The translations under genes and the position numbers were made by a program. A stretch of DNA of 64,000 nt from Atopsyche davidsoni. Lineage: Eukaryota > Arthropoda > Insecta > Trichoptera > Hydrobiosidae. This document shows, one piece after another, positions 1-13,300 of this stretch. The notes beneath the pieces are model-generated. The model did not search any database. It saw only the letters and a list, made by a program, of their open reading frames with translations, and had not been told where the DNA came from. The DNA lies in contig JAILWY010000007.1 in NCBI GenBank assembly GCA_022113835.1, positions 11,509,001-11,573,000 on the forward strand. Direction: 5' to 3'. How positions within the stretch are numbered: the stretch's first letter is position 1; every line of letters begins with the position of its first letter.

Positions 1-753
1 AAAAAAATTCCGATAGTTGTACTTTCATAAAAGTCAGGAATGCTTCCTGGGAACATAAACAACCTCCAAGGTTAGGTTACCTTTTGGGGAAAGTCCGTTT
101 CTCACGCGACCGTCCCAGGAGGGTGTCTACCTGCCGCCGTACCTGCCTTTATTATTTACAGGTAAAATAACCGAACCCCCTACACCTGTCATACACGCGG
201 AAGATCTCCACTTACTCCATGGGAGTTTTTGTTATTTATTATGTCGAGTGAGTTTCTACGTAAAAACGCACATCTAGAAACATCGTTTCATTTGATTTTT
301 TTGGAAGTGAATAATTTATTTTTAAGAGCGTGTATTTTAACAACGTGAAATGTTAACAAAAAATAATTACAAGATTAGTAAATGAAAAAAATATATAGAA
401 AATTATATCAAAATTAAACGATGGGACTGGAACAAAGATAGCATACATTTTTACAAATTATCGTAATATTAAAGACTGCAACCGGCTTATGCAGTATTGT
501 TTAAAAGTTTGGTGTAAACTGTTGTTTAGTCTGCTATTTGGGACGTTCAATTTAATATTAAAACCCACATTTAGCGTAGATTTACTTTCGAAAATAAATT
601 GATGAACCGTACTTGATAGTCTACCGATATTGATAAATCTATTAACACTTATACGTTATACGTGTAATCTATATATTTTAACAAAACGTACTTAAGAGTC
701 TACCGATTTTGACTAATTTCAACTAACATACACTGAATGTTAGAATATTTTTT

Positions 754-1050
754 ATGTCTTCTTCTTCAGATGCCTCTCTTGACCTTTTCATCGAATATAT
801 ATCTATTCCACACTTCCTCCTTCTAATGCCCCCTTTTCAATCAGCTGGAGGATGCTATATTTACTGTTACGAAAAATGTGGCCAAAATAGGAGACCTTCT
901 GCTTCTTTACTCCTTCCGAATCTCTCATTTGTGATGCGGTCAACTTCTATTCTTAAGATTCTTCTATGTAGCCACATTTCTGCTGCCTCAATTCTTCGCA
1001 TAATAGCTGTCTTGAGTGTCCAAGCTTCGACTGCATAAAAGAGAACTGAG
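754..1050 (-). mobile_element. Degenerate LINE fragment, reverse transcriptase C-terminal region
   Basis: Read on the minus strand it gives LKTAIMRRIEAAEMW, LHRRILRIEVDRITNERF, KEAEGLLFWPHFS, which fits the post-polymerase C-terminus of insect non-LTR reverse transcriptases (RRIEAFEMW.YRRMLRI..DR.TNE). It has stops and gaps and is not functional. Plus-strand ORFs here are shadows of it. Related pieces lie at 13845-14150, 20639-21000, 23310-23560 and 48945-49218. Confidence 0.6.
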
Positions 1051-2614
1051 ACGACATAACATTTGGTGTAAATTTACATGAAACGTACTAAATAGTATAC
1101 CGATTTTAATAAATTAAATTTTAATTTTTACTGATGTTATGTACACCAAATTTTAAATCGAATTTTAGTGTGTTTTTGACGAAATACAATCAGCAGGTCC
1201 TCACCGCACACGTGAAGTCTCCAGCACAGGTCCACCGGCCGTGACAGGTCATCAGAAAGCCTCGATTGGCTGGCAAGTACCAGCACCAACAATGATAACG
1301 ATTGGATCGCTGCCAGGGACGGGCAGATACACTCAAAATGGACAAGGCCTCTCAGCGTTGCCAAAAAATCTGAAAAATTTCTCCGGAATATCTCTTTTTT
1401 GTAGACTTCAAGGCGCATTATAATAATTTCGTCCCACATATGCTCTGCCCTGAACCTTTCACTCCGCTAACGACCAGAGAAAGTGACTTCGAGACCCGAT
1501 CGCCGCAATTACTGGTTATTACTCACTTTTAATACAGCCTTCGCTATAAAACTTCCACTCAACATAATTACACGGATTAACTCTTGTACGACCGATTTGC
1601 ATTGTTTCGATTCATATTCGAGTACTGATCGATTATCTGTGAACAATACCCGCATCAGAAATATGTAATATGGCTTTACATTCCGTAGTGTAATTTTTAG
1701 AATAAATGTCAAGATGATAACATCTACTGTGCTTTGCCTTTACATATCAAGTCCCCTCTTTTTTCCGTCGGACTGAACAATTTAATAGCTTTAAAGCAGG
1801 CTAATAAAGTATGACTATGATAAAGTTAAAATGCCTCATTGTAAATTAATCACCTGTTATTATTGGCTTAAACGAACGTCAAGATATTTTTATTATTATC
1901 AAATCAAACAGCATAATTGAGAAAATGTTAATGTGGAATATCGTTAAAGTTAAATATAATTTCTTGCTTTTCGAATCTTGTCCAGCAACTGTTGCACTCC
2001 CTTTCACAATATATTAAACAGTTTAACATTTAAACGTGCCCGATTTTTAAATTAACAGTTTAATTGGCTGTTAAAAATCATTACAGATACGTCTGCGCGA
2101 ATATTGGGGAAATATTTACCGGAAACTTTCGCTTTGTGAATTCTCGAGATGCGGTTTTTCGAGGGAGAGTAATTGCATTATTTAAACTTGAAAATAAATT
2201 ATTACTCATAGCACTTTTTACACACCGTGTCTTTCCATTTTCAGAAGAAATTAATATGTATCGAAAGTTGTTGAGTTAATTACTAACTGAAATGGAAACG
2301 TTCAAAATAAAAATCGTAATCTACTACCCATTCATATTTATTTCTTAAATATTGAGTGTTTCTCATCATGGTGATGATTCAATTTATTTTTGTACATATT
2401 TATCAGTACATAGGTGTTTAAAAAATATTTCAAAGAAAGGCTTTTATACCAAACAAAAGTAAAAAGGTTGCTTTTTTTGCTGTCAAGCACTCCATCAATT
2501 ATCCAACCGATGAATCAAGGCATTAGTTCTTCTTTTCGTTCTACCCAAAGAAACTTTTCAGTGCATTGTGAAAAACCACAAATGATCAGATTGTTTTCCT
2601 CTAATAGTTGATTT

Positions 2615-2690
2615 CTGGGGATGGTGGATTTGAACCTGCTCACTTGAATTCTTGGTTGTAGCATGATAGACATTATCCACTCTTAATGCA
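2615..2690 (-). repeat. Degenerate tRNA-derived (SINE-like) remnant
   Basis: On the minus strand a B-box match GGTTCAAATCC (2626-2636) lies downstream of an A-box-like TTAAGAGTGGATA (2674-2686) at tRNA-like spacing. The acceptor stem does not pair, so this is a remnant rather than a tRNA gene. It is not the same sequence as the 403-bp array unit. Confidence 0.3.
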
Positions 2691-3766
2691 TTTATGACCG
2701 ATAAATTGCTCCTGAAAAAACGTGTAAACACACACTGCAACACAACTGACAACCAAATGGTTACAAACCTATGATAGTTTCTTATTTTGAGTGTTTTTTT
2801 TAAATCTGTATTTGTGAAAAATTCTTATGCTGATTAACAATTTACCTGCGTGGAGTACTGTACGGTCATAGGTTGCCCGTACCTGCAAAGTTGTACAATA
2901 AATATACACCGTGGTACTTTGCATAGTCTAACGGGCGGAATAACATCGTTAGCATTAAGAGGTACGAGATTGTATATTTAATACGTTTTGATTATGATCT
3001 ATGATTCAGTGAACAGCGCAGACGGCATGAATTCCAAAGTTTCTGTATATATATAGAGATCGGGCATTATAGCTGTGCATGTCCAGTGCATTAAAGCCTT
3101 TGCTGCATATCCCGGCAAAGGTCATTTTTTCTTGTCCCAATTATGTTATTAAAACTCTGTCTCCTCGATTTATCATTGAAGCTTTTTTCTAAGTTATTTG
3201 ATTTAATATTCACCGAAATAGACGATGGATCCAATCTAGTATTTTTTCAGGATTTCTACGTTATTCTTGCAACTCGTTTAGCCTTCGCGTATTCGTAGTA
3301 TTCTTGTTACTGTATAATTCATAGCAACTAGCTTCTTCAGCACTGCTCCTGAAAAAAATATCACCCGTCAATACATGCATTTCAGGGTTGAAGCCAACGA
3401 TCTGATAGACTGAAATATTGAAACTTAACGCTGGTTTCAGCAGTCGGGCATGTCGTTGCGCAGATCGTCTTCATTAGGCATGTATTCATAAAGGATTTAA
3501 ATGTAAATAAGGCAGGCAGCTACAGACAGCGCTAGTCCCGGAGGGCCTGCCGTGAATACAAATGGCGACTGGAACGCCATTTTGGATTTCTAATACATGA
3601 TGATTGTCAGATAAGGAGCGCCGCGATCAACCTCGAATATAATAAATTTAAACGTGACGCTTTTATTCGGCAGTTAAATAAACACACAGAGAAGATAATA
3701 AATTTATGTATTTGGTATTTTGGTTATCCGACTGTTTTATTTTGTAACTTATAGCGTCGTCTTTTG

Positions 3767-4010
3767 CGATACTTCTTCTTCGAGTGCCTCTCCTCAGAGG
3801 AGGTTGGCGATCATTTCACTGGCACACTCTGTTCATGGTTTTCTAGGGGAAAAATCGAGTGCATAGTAGGTTCTTGATTTGAAGGAAAAGTCTGCGTATT
3901 GCTGCTGTCCTTAATAATTCTTTCCTTACAAAGCTCTTGCGTTAAGATCTGATACTCCTTTTGCAAGTCCACTGCTGCATTACCGATCCTTTACACACGC
4001 CCAGGGTTGC
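3767..4010 (-). mobile_element. LINE 3' fragment
   Basis: Shares CTTCTTCTTC...GAGTGCCTCTCCTCAGAGGA, GGTTGGCGATCATTTCACTG, GGAAAAGTCTGCGTATTGCT and CTGATACTCCTT with the fragments at 4620-5330 and 49655-49950. The shared CTTCTTC boundary with the fragments that encode reverse-transcriptase C-terminus places it in the same family. No intact coding. Confidence 0.5.
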
Positions 4011-4206
4011 AATTGCAGTAATGCACAAGCAAAATAATGAGTAGAGCGGAAAGGTTGCTTAGTGCAAATCGGTTAGAAATTGTGTCGCTGCGTGTTAGCA
4101 AAAAGGAATGCTTTGATTCAGTTTCCGTTGCTTGTGTTTTGTTGTGCAGGTAGCTTTGAATTTGTGTGTGTGGATGAAGCTGACGATGTCTTCTGTTGTG
4201 TTTCAG

Positions 4207-4346
4207 GCCGCGGCGGCGCTCTGGCTCGAGCATCGTGGTGGTGGGCGGGGACGGGCCCAAGCCGCGCCTGCCCGAGGGGGACTTCCCCGCGCCACGGCCC
4301 CAGGACCTCGACATGCTCATGATGCTCAACATCAGCGGCGACCCCG
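4207..4346 (+). CDS. sdt: sdt exon a: N-terminal linker exon
   Basis: Acceptor follows a pyrimidine-rich stretch ending TTTCAG; donor is G|GTCAGT. The reading frame [20 protein letters not shown]...[12 protein letters not shown] is chosen because its final single base G joins exactly to the GC that opens the next exon, making DPGPHREM. It enters in the middle of a codon, so at least one upstream coding exon is expected outside the window. GC-rich, unlike the surrounding intron. The other two frames are also open but do not fit the downstream phase. No domain is recognised. Confidence 0.75.
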
Positions 4347-7300
4347 GTCAGTTGCTTACCGAGCACCATCGCAAAATAAACTCTGAACATCGCTGGCCAC
4401 CCTCACTTCCGCTTGGCTCTGCGGGCGGCTCGCTGAATTATTAACCACGCTCGCTTCGCAGTCACCGTTGAAAAGTAGCATACAGATACAAACAAGCGGC
4501 ATGACGAAAAAACACAATGACCTCTCTCAAGTATCTACCTGTAAAATATAAAATTTAAACAATTGACGAGACTACGTGATATAAAAAAAATGCTTTAAAG
4601 TCACACAAATATACTACTTGCAGTTTCTACACCGCAATTTTATATTGGAAGGAAAAGTCTGCGTATTATACAGTGTGTCCAAAGAGAGTATCGGGTATTT
4701 GTTAGTTCAGTAAAACAAAAACTACTAGTAATCGAGTTTTTTTTTTTAATTGTTAATTATAAGAATACAAAATGGAAAATTATTTAAAAATGATGATGTT
4801 ATCCAAATGGTGACCGTTACGTGTTGCTGACACTCTTCTAATCTGAAACGAAGATTGCTGATAACACGCTGACACATAGCCCTCGATATTGCTGCCATTC
4901 CTGACCTGATGTTTTGTTTCAATTCCGTTAGGTTCATTTGATTATTCTCATAACCCTACATTTAAGGTATCCCCATACGAAATAGTCAAAAGGGCTAAGG
5001 TCGGTGCTTCTGGGAGGCCAGTTGATGTTACCTCTACGTGAAATGACCTTACCGGTGAATAAATCGTTTACAGCTTCAATTGATTGATTAGCTGTATGGC
5101 AATTGGCCAACAATCTTAAAACAAGTTAAAATCTTGAAACTCCTGCAACTCTGGGCTCAAAAATTTTTGCAGCGCATCGCAATAACGATCACTATTCACA
5201 TTCCCCCGATACTCTTTTTGGACACCCTGTAATATAATTCTTTCGTTGCAAAGCTCTGGCGTTTAGATCTGATACTCCTTCTGCAGCTCTTTGCCATTGC
5301 CGAAGCTTAAAAGGACCAATATTCAAGATGTTGATAATAAATATGAGTTAGCTTTTAAAGTTTGCCTTATACAGCGCTCCGACACAAATGTTTTCAAGAG
5401 CTGCTTTTAGCTGTAGCCGTTTACGATCTATTCAAGTCCGTGCAGTTATTTATTTGTTGCTATAAATAATTTATAAACACACGTGTGCTCGCTTCATGCC
5501 GACTGATGCTGGAGCGTTGATTGGTTATCCACACAGGTATATCCCACATAGACCGTGTTCAATTAATTCAACATCCGATGCATTATTGTGCAACGATGAT
5601 CATTGCTACGACCGACATTCGCAGCAGCTCTGAAATTTCATTAAAGCACAATGATTCTGAATTGACATTCTGTCGTCATTAGCGCTGGAGTATTACAGAT
5701 TAACCTTGACGCCATTATGCTATTGTTTGGCGTAAATGATCCTAAAATTGTGACAGTACAATGACTTTTTACAATGGTGAAATACGTCACGGCACGCCGT
5801 AGAAAGTGAATAATGATTTCGTTTTAATATGATTTGTTGACGACTATTTTTGAGTTCGTTGCCTCCAGTTAAAGTCTGCTATAAAGACTACCTAATTTTT
5901 CTACTTAGATAAAAAAATAATGATTATATTTACGTGAACGTATCCGTGAACTATAAAAAATCAATTTTAAAATGCAAGCAAATATTATAAAAAATTTCTA
6001 GCAGTAAAAATAAAAACTTTGTTTTGCGTCTGCAAATATTTCATTATATACATTTTTCTATAGACATGAAATACACAGATTCATTAGTTTATAAAATTAG
6101 GTATGCGAAAATTTCTATTGTTCAGATGAAATCTATTGAATTTATATGAAGTCACGAGATAGTATTTTTTAATTATGAAAAAAATGGTTTGTTATCTTTT
6201 ATTTTATTAAAACCAAGTCACGTCACGGTTAGTGATTTTTTCATTCATTGAACACGTTCATTACATGGAAAAGAATTGTATGCAAAGTAGAAAAAAACAT
6301 GCATATATTCACGGAAGCTCTATACGCTGAAGCAATTACTCAAATCACGAAGAAAACCCAACGAGCGCTAAAATATGAAATTGAATATATTTCTTTAAAA
6401 GAGACTCTCACGCGCTTAATTTTTATTACTAGTTGATTAAAATACTAAATTCAATATTTTGGGATATAAATATACGATGAAGCAAAATCGCGTTCGAGGC
6501 TTCTTTATTGTTGTGAGTGTATATTAAATAAAAAAAAGCAACTTTGATTTATATTTGATTGCTTGAAGGTTCAGAAGCTCTAGTTTCCTAAAAAAATTAT
6601 ATAGGTGTGTGGTCGGTGGATAATATCTCTCTTAGAATTCGAGAGGTCTGTTTTTAGACTTGAAAGTTCGAAGAGCTGATACGCTACTTCTACGATATAA
6701 TCCGTCGATTTTATTATAGATTTTGTGTTGATAAATTGTTCATTGATTGCTTTAGTCATAATTGAGGTTGTGTTGTGTTTTTTTCAGGCCCCCACAGGGA
6801 GATGGCGGTCGACGTGCCGGAGACGTTCATAGCGCGCAACAAAACTCCTCCCCGCTACCCGCCTCCCCGCCCGCCGCAGGTACGTGGGCCCCCCTCTCCC
6901 GCCAGGACCAGCCTCGAGGTCGAGGTCATCATCACCGACGGGGACGCCATCCGCGAGAAGCAGCCCAAGAACGGAGACATCAACTCGGGACCCACGAGCG
7001 GCTCCGGCTCCTCGTTCAGCAGCAAGAAGAGCTCGCAGGGAAGCGGCAGCCAGGGGAACTCCAACGCGACCCAGAGCATCAGATCCGCCTCGAGCAGCGC
7101 CAAGGACAAGTCCGTGCTGAGCGATGACTCCATGACGAAAAACGCCATAATCCCTTACGAGGACATCAACGAAGAAAACGCGGTGAAGCTGTACATCAGC
7201 GACGAGAAGAACCCGTTCTCCAAGATCGCCTTCCCTGACTCCGTAGCTTTTTCAGCGCACAACGAATCCGTGGTCATTCCTCTGGTGTCAGGGTACGCCT

Positions 7301-10300
7301 CGAAGGGGGACTCCCCGCTGCCGGCGTATTCCTCGCTGTCCGGCGGCATGTTGAATTCTTCGGATGGGTATTTGGCGGAAGTCGGAGCTCGGTACGGGCA
7401 TAGGGAAATGGCCGTGGACGTGCCGGACGGATTCGTGCAGATCGTCAAGTCCACCCCCAAGTACCCCGGATCGGAAAAGAAACCTGCCTTGTTAGCTTTG
7501 CAGGTAACCCACGACACGAGCTTAGCACGCGGTCACTAACTGCATGCCGGGACTGGCTACTAACCAACGACTATGACTAACTTTGCTTGCGCCGATCTTA
7601 ATCGATATCGTGACGAATTAATCAAATCTTTACTTAAACTAGACACTTTTTTTGATATTTTGGTTAAGTGTAAAATTAAATTTATTGCATTGAATGAATT
7701 TATTTTTATTAATTATATTTTTGTATTAGTATTTATTATTATTATTTTACATACTGGACGTAGAAAATAATAAATTACCGCCATCTGTTTAAAGTTAATA
7801 ACATTTATTAGTATTATAAATTTTACAGAGATGGCGTTACGCCTTTCAAGCAAAAACTACGTTTTGAGGCATTTTTATAACACTTGTGGCTTTGGAAATG
7901 CCTCAATAGAGATCCTCTTCTTGGAGTGACATTCCTTAGAGGAGGTTGACGATTATTTCACTGAACACACTTATCTTGGAGTCCTGTACTTCCGAATTCC
8001 AGCCACTGGCGTTTAGCGTACCAATAGAGATCAAAATATATTAATATTTTGACGTATTTTTTGTCGAATGATATTAACTTATTATTGATAATATTCAAAC
8101 AAATCTAATATATATATTACACCTTAAGCTGATTGAGGTTTCGTAAACTATTTTCATATGAGAAATGAATTGTACCGAAATCATTAATAATTACACCACT
8201 GCATGAAAATCGTATAATACTGCCATAAGAATAACCCGGAATTAAAAATTTTATTACGTGTAAATATGTGAGGGTGTGTTTATAAAAGCAAGTGAAATCT
8301 AGCATTTCTGAGCACTTAATATGGCCATTGTGCACGACTACCGGTTACAAAAGCAATAAAACTACAATTGTTTGATTATTTTCGCCATTACTAACATACG
8401 TACAACCAATTGCACAATAACACTTCACACACACTATTTAAGAAATAAATTACGCCCTGAGCAAATAAAAAATAGACTTCAACTGTAAATAGTCGTATAA
8501 ATAATATATATATAGAATTTTATTTTATTTATTTAGACAGTCTTGTCTACAATTAAATATAGGATATCAAATATTAATTTATGCAAGTAAAATAGATTTT
8601 TTTTAGCTTGTGAATTTCGCTAATTTTCTAGAGGTGAAAATTACTCCGTGGCAGACCTCAATGGTCTCTATTCGCTCCACGATATATAAGTGTATATATT
8701 CACATACTAAACACCAGTGATAGCGTAATGAACTTATTTGTATAACAGATTGATATATTTATATTGAGGTCAAGTAAGACCTTAGCTCTGCATATAAATT
8801 AAAAGAAATCGCTTAGATCGGGTTTAACTATGAGGAGCCATTATTAGTAGGACGATGTGTATTTTAGAAGCATTATTTATGAGTTATAGTTCTGAGCTCA
8901 GTATACGTCCAATCAATTTCTCATGAAAGTATATTTACGCCGGAGTTTATGGCCCTAATGGGGCAAGGCTTCCGTGATCAGGCTTTATGGGGGCGATTAG
9001 AGCAGCCGTCTCGCTTGCACTCGCTTGTAGTTCCAGACCTGCACAGCCTGCTGTCCTGCTCTAACAACACGGGCTTAATGGGACGAGTGTATACTCGGCT
9101 TATCGGAAGTAACTCAAACTGTATTTAACTCAATTATAACCACAAGCAACTGGTTCTTCGAGACTCCTGCTTTGTTAATAAATTAGAGAGCGCTTTTTCT
9201 GTATCTAAATTTATTTTTTATGCAGTACATAAAATTTTATATTATTATTCGTTTCTCTAATGCTTTATAGAAAACACTTTTTAATGTATCAGTAAACTTT
9301 GAATCCTGGTTTATAGTCACTATATTTTTATAAAAAGAAATTTTTTAATATTTCCAACAGCGATTTTTATTTTTGATGTACCGGAATACATCAAAAATAA
9401 AAATTTCCTTACAAACAAACTAATCATTAATTAATAATTGTGCATATTGGATAGTGGGTGTTTAATATGGTTAATTTTTATTCCAGATATTCTCTTGTAT
9501 CTTTTTCAGAATCCCAACATCTTTTCTATGCTACCTTATTTATATTTATGATATTTTATACATTGTAACTCTATATATTGAATGTCTTTATGTTACATTT
9601 TAGTTAGTGTACTAACCAATTTGCTATAATTGTAAAATTTTAATCTATTATAGGTATAAATAAATTAAGGGAAGATCAATGAGTAAATTGACACAAGAAA
9701 AAAAATATTATTAAAAATAAATATTCAGAACACTAATAAATGTGCATCAAAATACCAAACACCTCTAGCGTACATTTTTATGCATTTTTTCTATACTGTA
9801 TAACAAAATATTTATTTCATGACCAAAATAATTGGTAATAAATGCATTTTTATATTAAACTTTAAATAAATTTATGTGTATGAGATTGTACGCTGGGGGT
9901 GTTGTTAATATGAATATATGAAATTTGCTTATATATACAGTAATACCCCGCTTTACGCGAGGGATACGTTCCGGAAAGAATCGCGTTAAGTGAAATTCGC
10001 GTTTATTGGGGTTTACGATTAAACATACATACATAGTCAAAACTTAATACAAAAAATCACTTTATGCAGTATTACATGTTATTTTTACTGAAAAATGCAT
10101 GTATTATCTTTTGGGTTGCGTTTCTTTTAGGTTGTTTTTAATTGTTAAGAGAAGTCAATGACTACATTATGTTCATATAAACATTCTTAAAATAAGAAAT
10201 TCGCGTAATGCAAGGCATTTTAACGCGAATTTTGAAATTCGCGTTATAGTGAAACCGCGCATAAAGGGGTCGCGTAAAGCGGGATATTACTGTATATATA

Positions 10301-13300
10301 TATATTTTTGTTGTTGTTGAAATATCGGGTTTGAGTGTTTCCAAATGGCCGTTGCAGGGGTCGAACGGCACGGCGGTCGCAGCGGCGGCAGCGGTGGCCA
10401 AGCCAGTGCCTCCCCCGCGGGACCATCTGCGCATCGAGAGGGACGGGCGGCTCGTGAACCGCGCCCCCGCGCCCCTGCCGCCCGCGCGCCCCGCCCCCAC
10501 CCGCGACCAGCTCGACAGCATCAGGAAGTTCCAGGTCAGTCCCACAACTCATCAGCACCAGAAATACATATTAAGGATTCATTGTCAAATATTTAAAAAA
10601 ATGTAAAGTTGCTGAAAAGTCGACTGAAAAATTGGTGATAATCGGTATCTCTTCCATACAAAAAACAATCCATACAGATAATAATAACTGTCTAAATAAA
10701 ATTTATTCGATTATAAACAAATGTTCATTCATATAATGCGACATCTTCATACAATATTCTTGAAAGTACGCTTCAACAAGTAGTTCTTACCTGTAAATAC
10801 AGATGGCGTTGATACAGGTAATGTCACAGCGAAGTCTCAAACCGTAAAAAATATATAATATAAAGGTTACGTATTATATATCAGGTTAAATAATTTAATT
10901 TATTTTTTAAAAAAAATTATTAATGTTTATTTTCATTATAAACTTCACTTAGACGTTATATATAGTCAAATATTTAGTACTATAAATAAAGTAAATAGCT
11001 TATGTGAATGTGCGAAATTACTGAAATGCGTACTATTAACAAATGTTTTTTTCGTTATCTGTATGCGAAATAAAGAAATTTGCACTAACCGGTTAGCACC
11101 TTTATCATTTTCTTTATGTTTTCGTTTCCGCTGTAAAATGATAATCATTTGCCACATTTTTTACAAAAAAAAAAAAACGCTGTTATACCAAAAACGTATA
11201 TTTCATAAAATATATATAAAGTCTACCCATGACGTAATTAAATATTCCATAATAGGCAAGATTATTTGCTCAGTTAGTTTTTATTTACATGATGAGTATT
11301 TCCTTTTAAAGGTGTCATGATGTAATCAATAAATACACACTAGAAGACAATTCTCAATAAAGCTAGTATTTTTGCAGCTGCTTTATTTTTTATTAAAAAT
11401 CCGTCTAGTTTTAAAAATAAAATATTTAATATATATAATACTCATAATACTGCAATTAAATAAGCTTTTCAAGGCATAATATCCTTGGTCTATTTTATGC
11501 CTACATGAGAAATATTATAAAATACATTAATTTATACTGATGCGAAGTATCTAAGGCAGTTAGCTATTATGAATTTATTTATTAACCTGGAAAAAAACAT
11601 GCGGGTTTAATACATATTAAATAATTTAAATATACACACTATTTATTATTTTTATTTATTATCAGTATTATATAATATTATTTTAGTAGTAGGAGTTTTA
11701 TAATTGTGTATTTACTGTGCAAAGTAAATAAACGGAAAATATTACTAATTAAGAGTAAATTTCTTATCTCGACCAAATAATTGTCTTTGTCAAAATTTAT
11801 CATTCTTGACAATTTATCTTGAAGCCTGAAACAAAGTTACCCTCACTGACGAAATTCTGCAGATAATATGAAGATTTCTGGTTGCGATTGTAAAATAACA
11901 ACCTTAATTTGTTTATTTCCTGTAAAAGAAGTATATTTTAATATTTTTTGTTCATAAATATAAAGTTCCCATTCAATTTAAGATAAAATTTGTTTGAGTA
12001 TATATACTAAGGAATTGAAATATTGATAACGGGTGTAATTAATGGTGACGATATAATCGAACAGCTATGCGTATTAAGGCGATTAAAATTTAACTATGTA
12101 TTTAAATAAGTCTACTAGTAATAAATTGTTCTGTATTCACAATTAACTATATTTGGTACAACTTTCTTTCATTAGTACTTTTTTTCATTTTCAGTACAAA
12201 ACGTTTAATTTTTTGTTTTTTTTTTCAGTTTCATGCAAGCATTTTTTTACCGTCCTATTAAGATTCATATTAAAGCACATTTATAAAATTATTCAATAAC
12301 GCCATATATTGCTTTAATCTTATATTATGTACTATATACATAGCTGCAACTTCAATCGAATTTTTTTATTGCATCCGAAATCACAATGCATACACGTTAT
12401 TAAATAAAAAAAAAAAATATTTTGAGAGGATTATATTTCTCAGAGAAATCTCGTGATTTTCATCGATTGCACAATTGCATATAACAATCCAATTTTTTTA
12501 ACCAGAAGTGTTGGTTTGCATTTCAACTGCCTTTTTAGGGTTTTTTCGTCGTTTGTGTGTATTTTTTTAAATAAAAAACGCTAATTGCATGTCAACTTTG
12601 CACGTCCACTAGTCATGCATGAAGCACGTATCTCTTGTATTTTTACGTGACTATTGACACAGTTAAACTACTGCTAGCAGATGCATTTAATATAACTGCA
12701 TTCCTCTTGCATTTCTATTATATATTCATAAATTCAAACCAGTTGAAACTAAATATACTTATATTCTACTTATACTGAAGAGACGCACCTCTTCTTTATA
12801 AAATCGTTTGTATATTAATTTACATTACGTGTTTTATATATTCTATTATGATTTATGAAAACATCATACAATAATAAGCTACGTATTAGTGCATAACAAA
12901 CAATCCTTTATAATTTAATTAAAATATTTAAATGCAAAATTATCACTGCTTACTACATATTCTTTGAAAATAAAAACAATCGTTATTATTTATTTTTTTT
13001 TTGTACACCGCTTAAGTATTTTTATTTTTATCTAATAAATGTCTAAAATGGGATGTTTATAATATATCAAATTATTTTCCTTTTTCTACACGCACGACTC
13101 GTTTATCAAAGCTTCGTATGCAGCAATTAATTAATCAAAATAGTCTTAGCTTTCTTATGACTTATGCCCTGAAAATATAATAAAATCATCAATTTGAATT
13201 CAAATCAAAATCTGCTGCAAAATAGCTGGACCTTATCTCAAGTATGCATAAAAATAATTTATATTGAATTAAATAAAATTCAGGATATTTATTTCATAAT

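Larger units (their letters stand above)
1..4206. other. Upstream sdt intron or 5' region, no coding exon seen
   Basis: AT-rich DNA without a recognisable exon. It holds a minus-strand LINE fragment (754-1050), a degenerate tRNA-like segment (2615-2690), and a second LINE 3' fragment (3767-4010). A moderately GC-rich patch at 1190-1340 has short ORFs on both strands but no recognised protein. Elsewhere nothing is seen. Confidence 0.6.
4347..6787. other. sdt intron, between exons a and b
   Basis: Contains a LINE fragment (4620-5330) split by a mariner-like element (4671-5229). From 5340 to 6787 it is AT-rich with no element recognised. Confidence 0.7.
7504..10357. other. sdt intron, between exons b and c
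   Basis: AT-rich. A LINE-related piece lies at 7905-8010, a moderately GC-rich non-coding patch at 8935-9080, a perfect hairpin at 9363-9404 and a Tigger-like MITE at 9938-10292. No exon recognised. Confidence 0.65.

Noticed and set aside
60..80. TTAGG-type telomere repeat (AGGTTAGGTTACC)
   Set aside because: Only two imperfect units, far too few for telomeric DNA.
6855..7517. Antisense ORFs over the large exon
   Set aside because: Shadows of sdt coding sequence without recognisable domains.
10162..10558. Antisense ORFs over the exon at 10358
   Set aside because: Shadows of a GC-rich exon; the sense frame joins in phase with neighbouring sdt exons.
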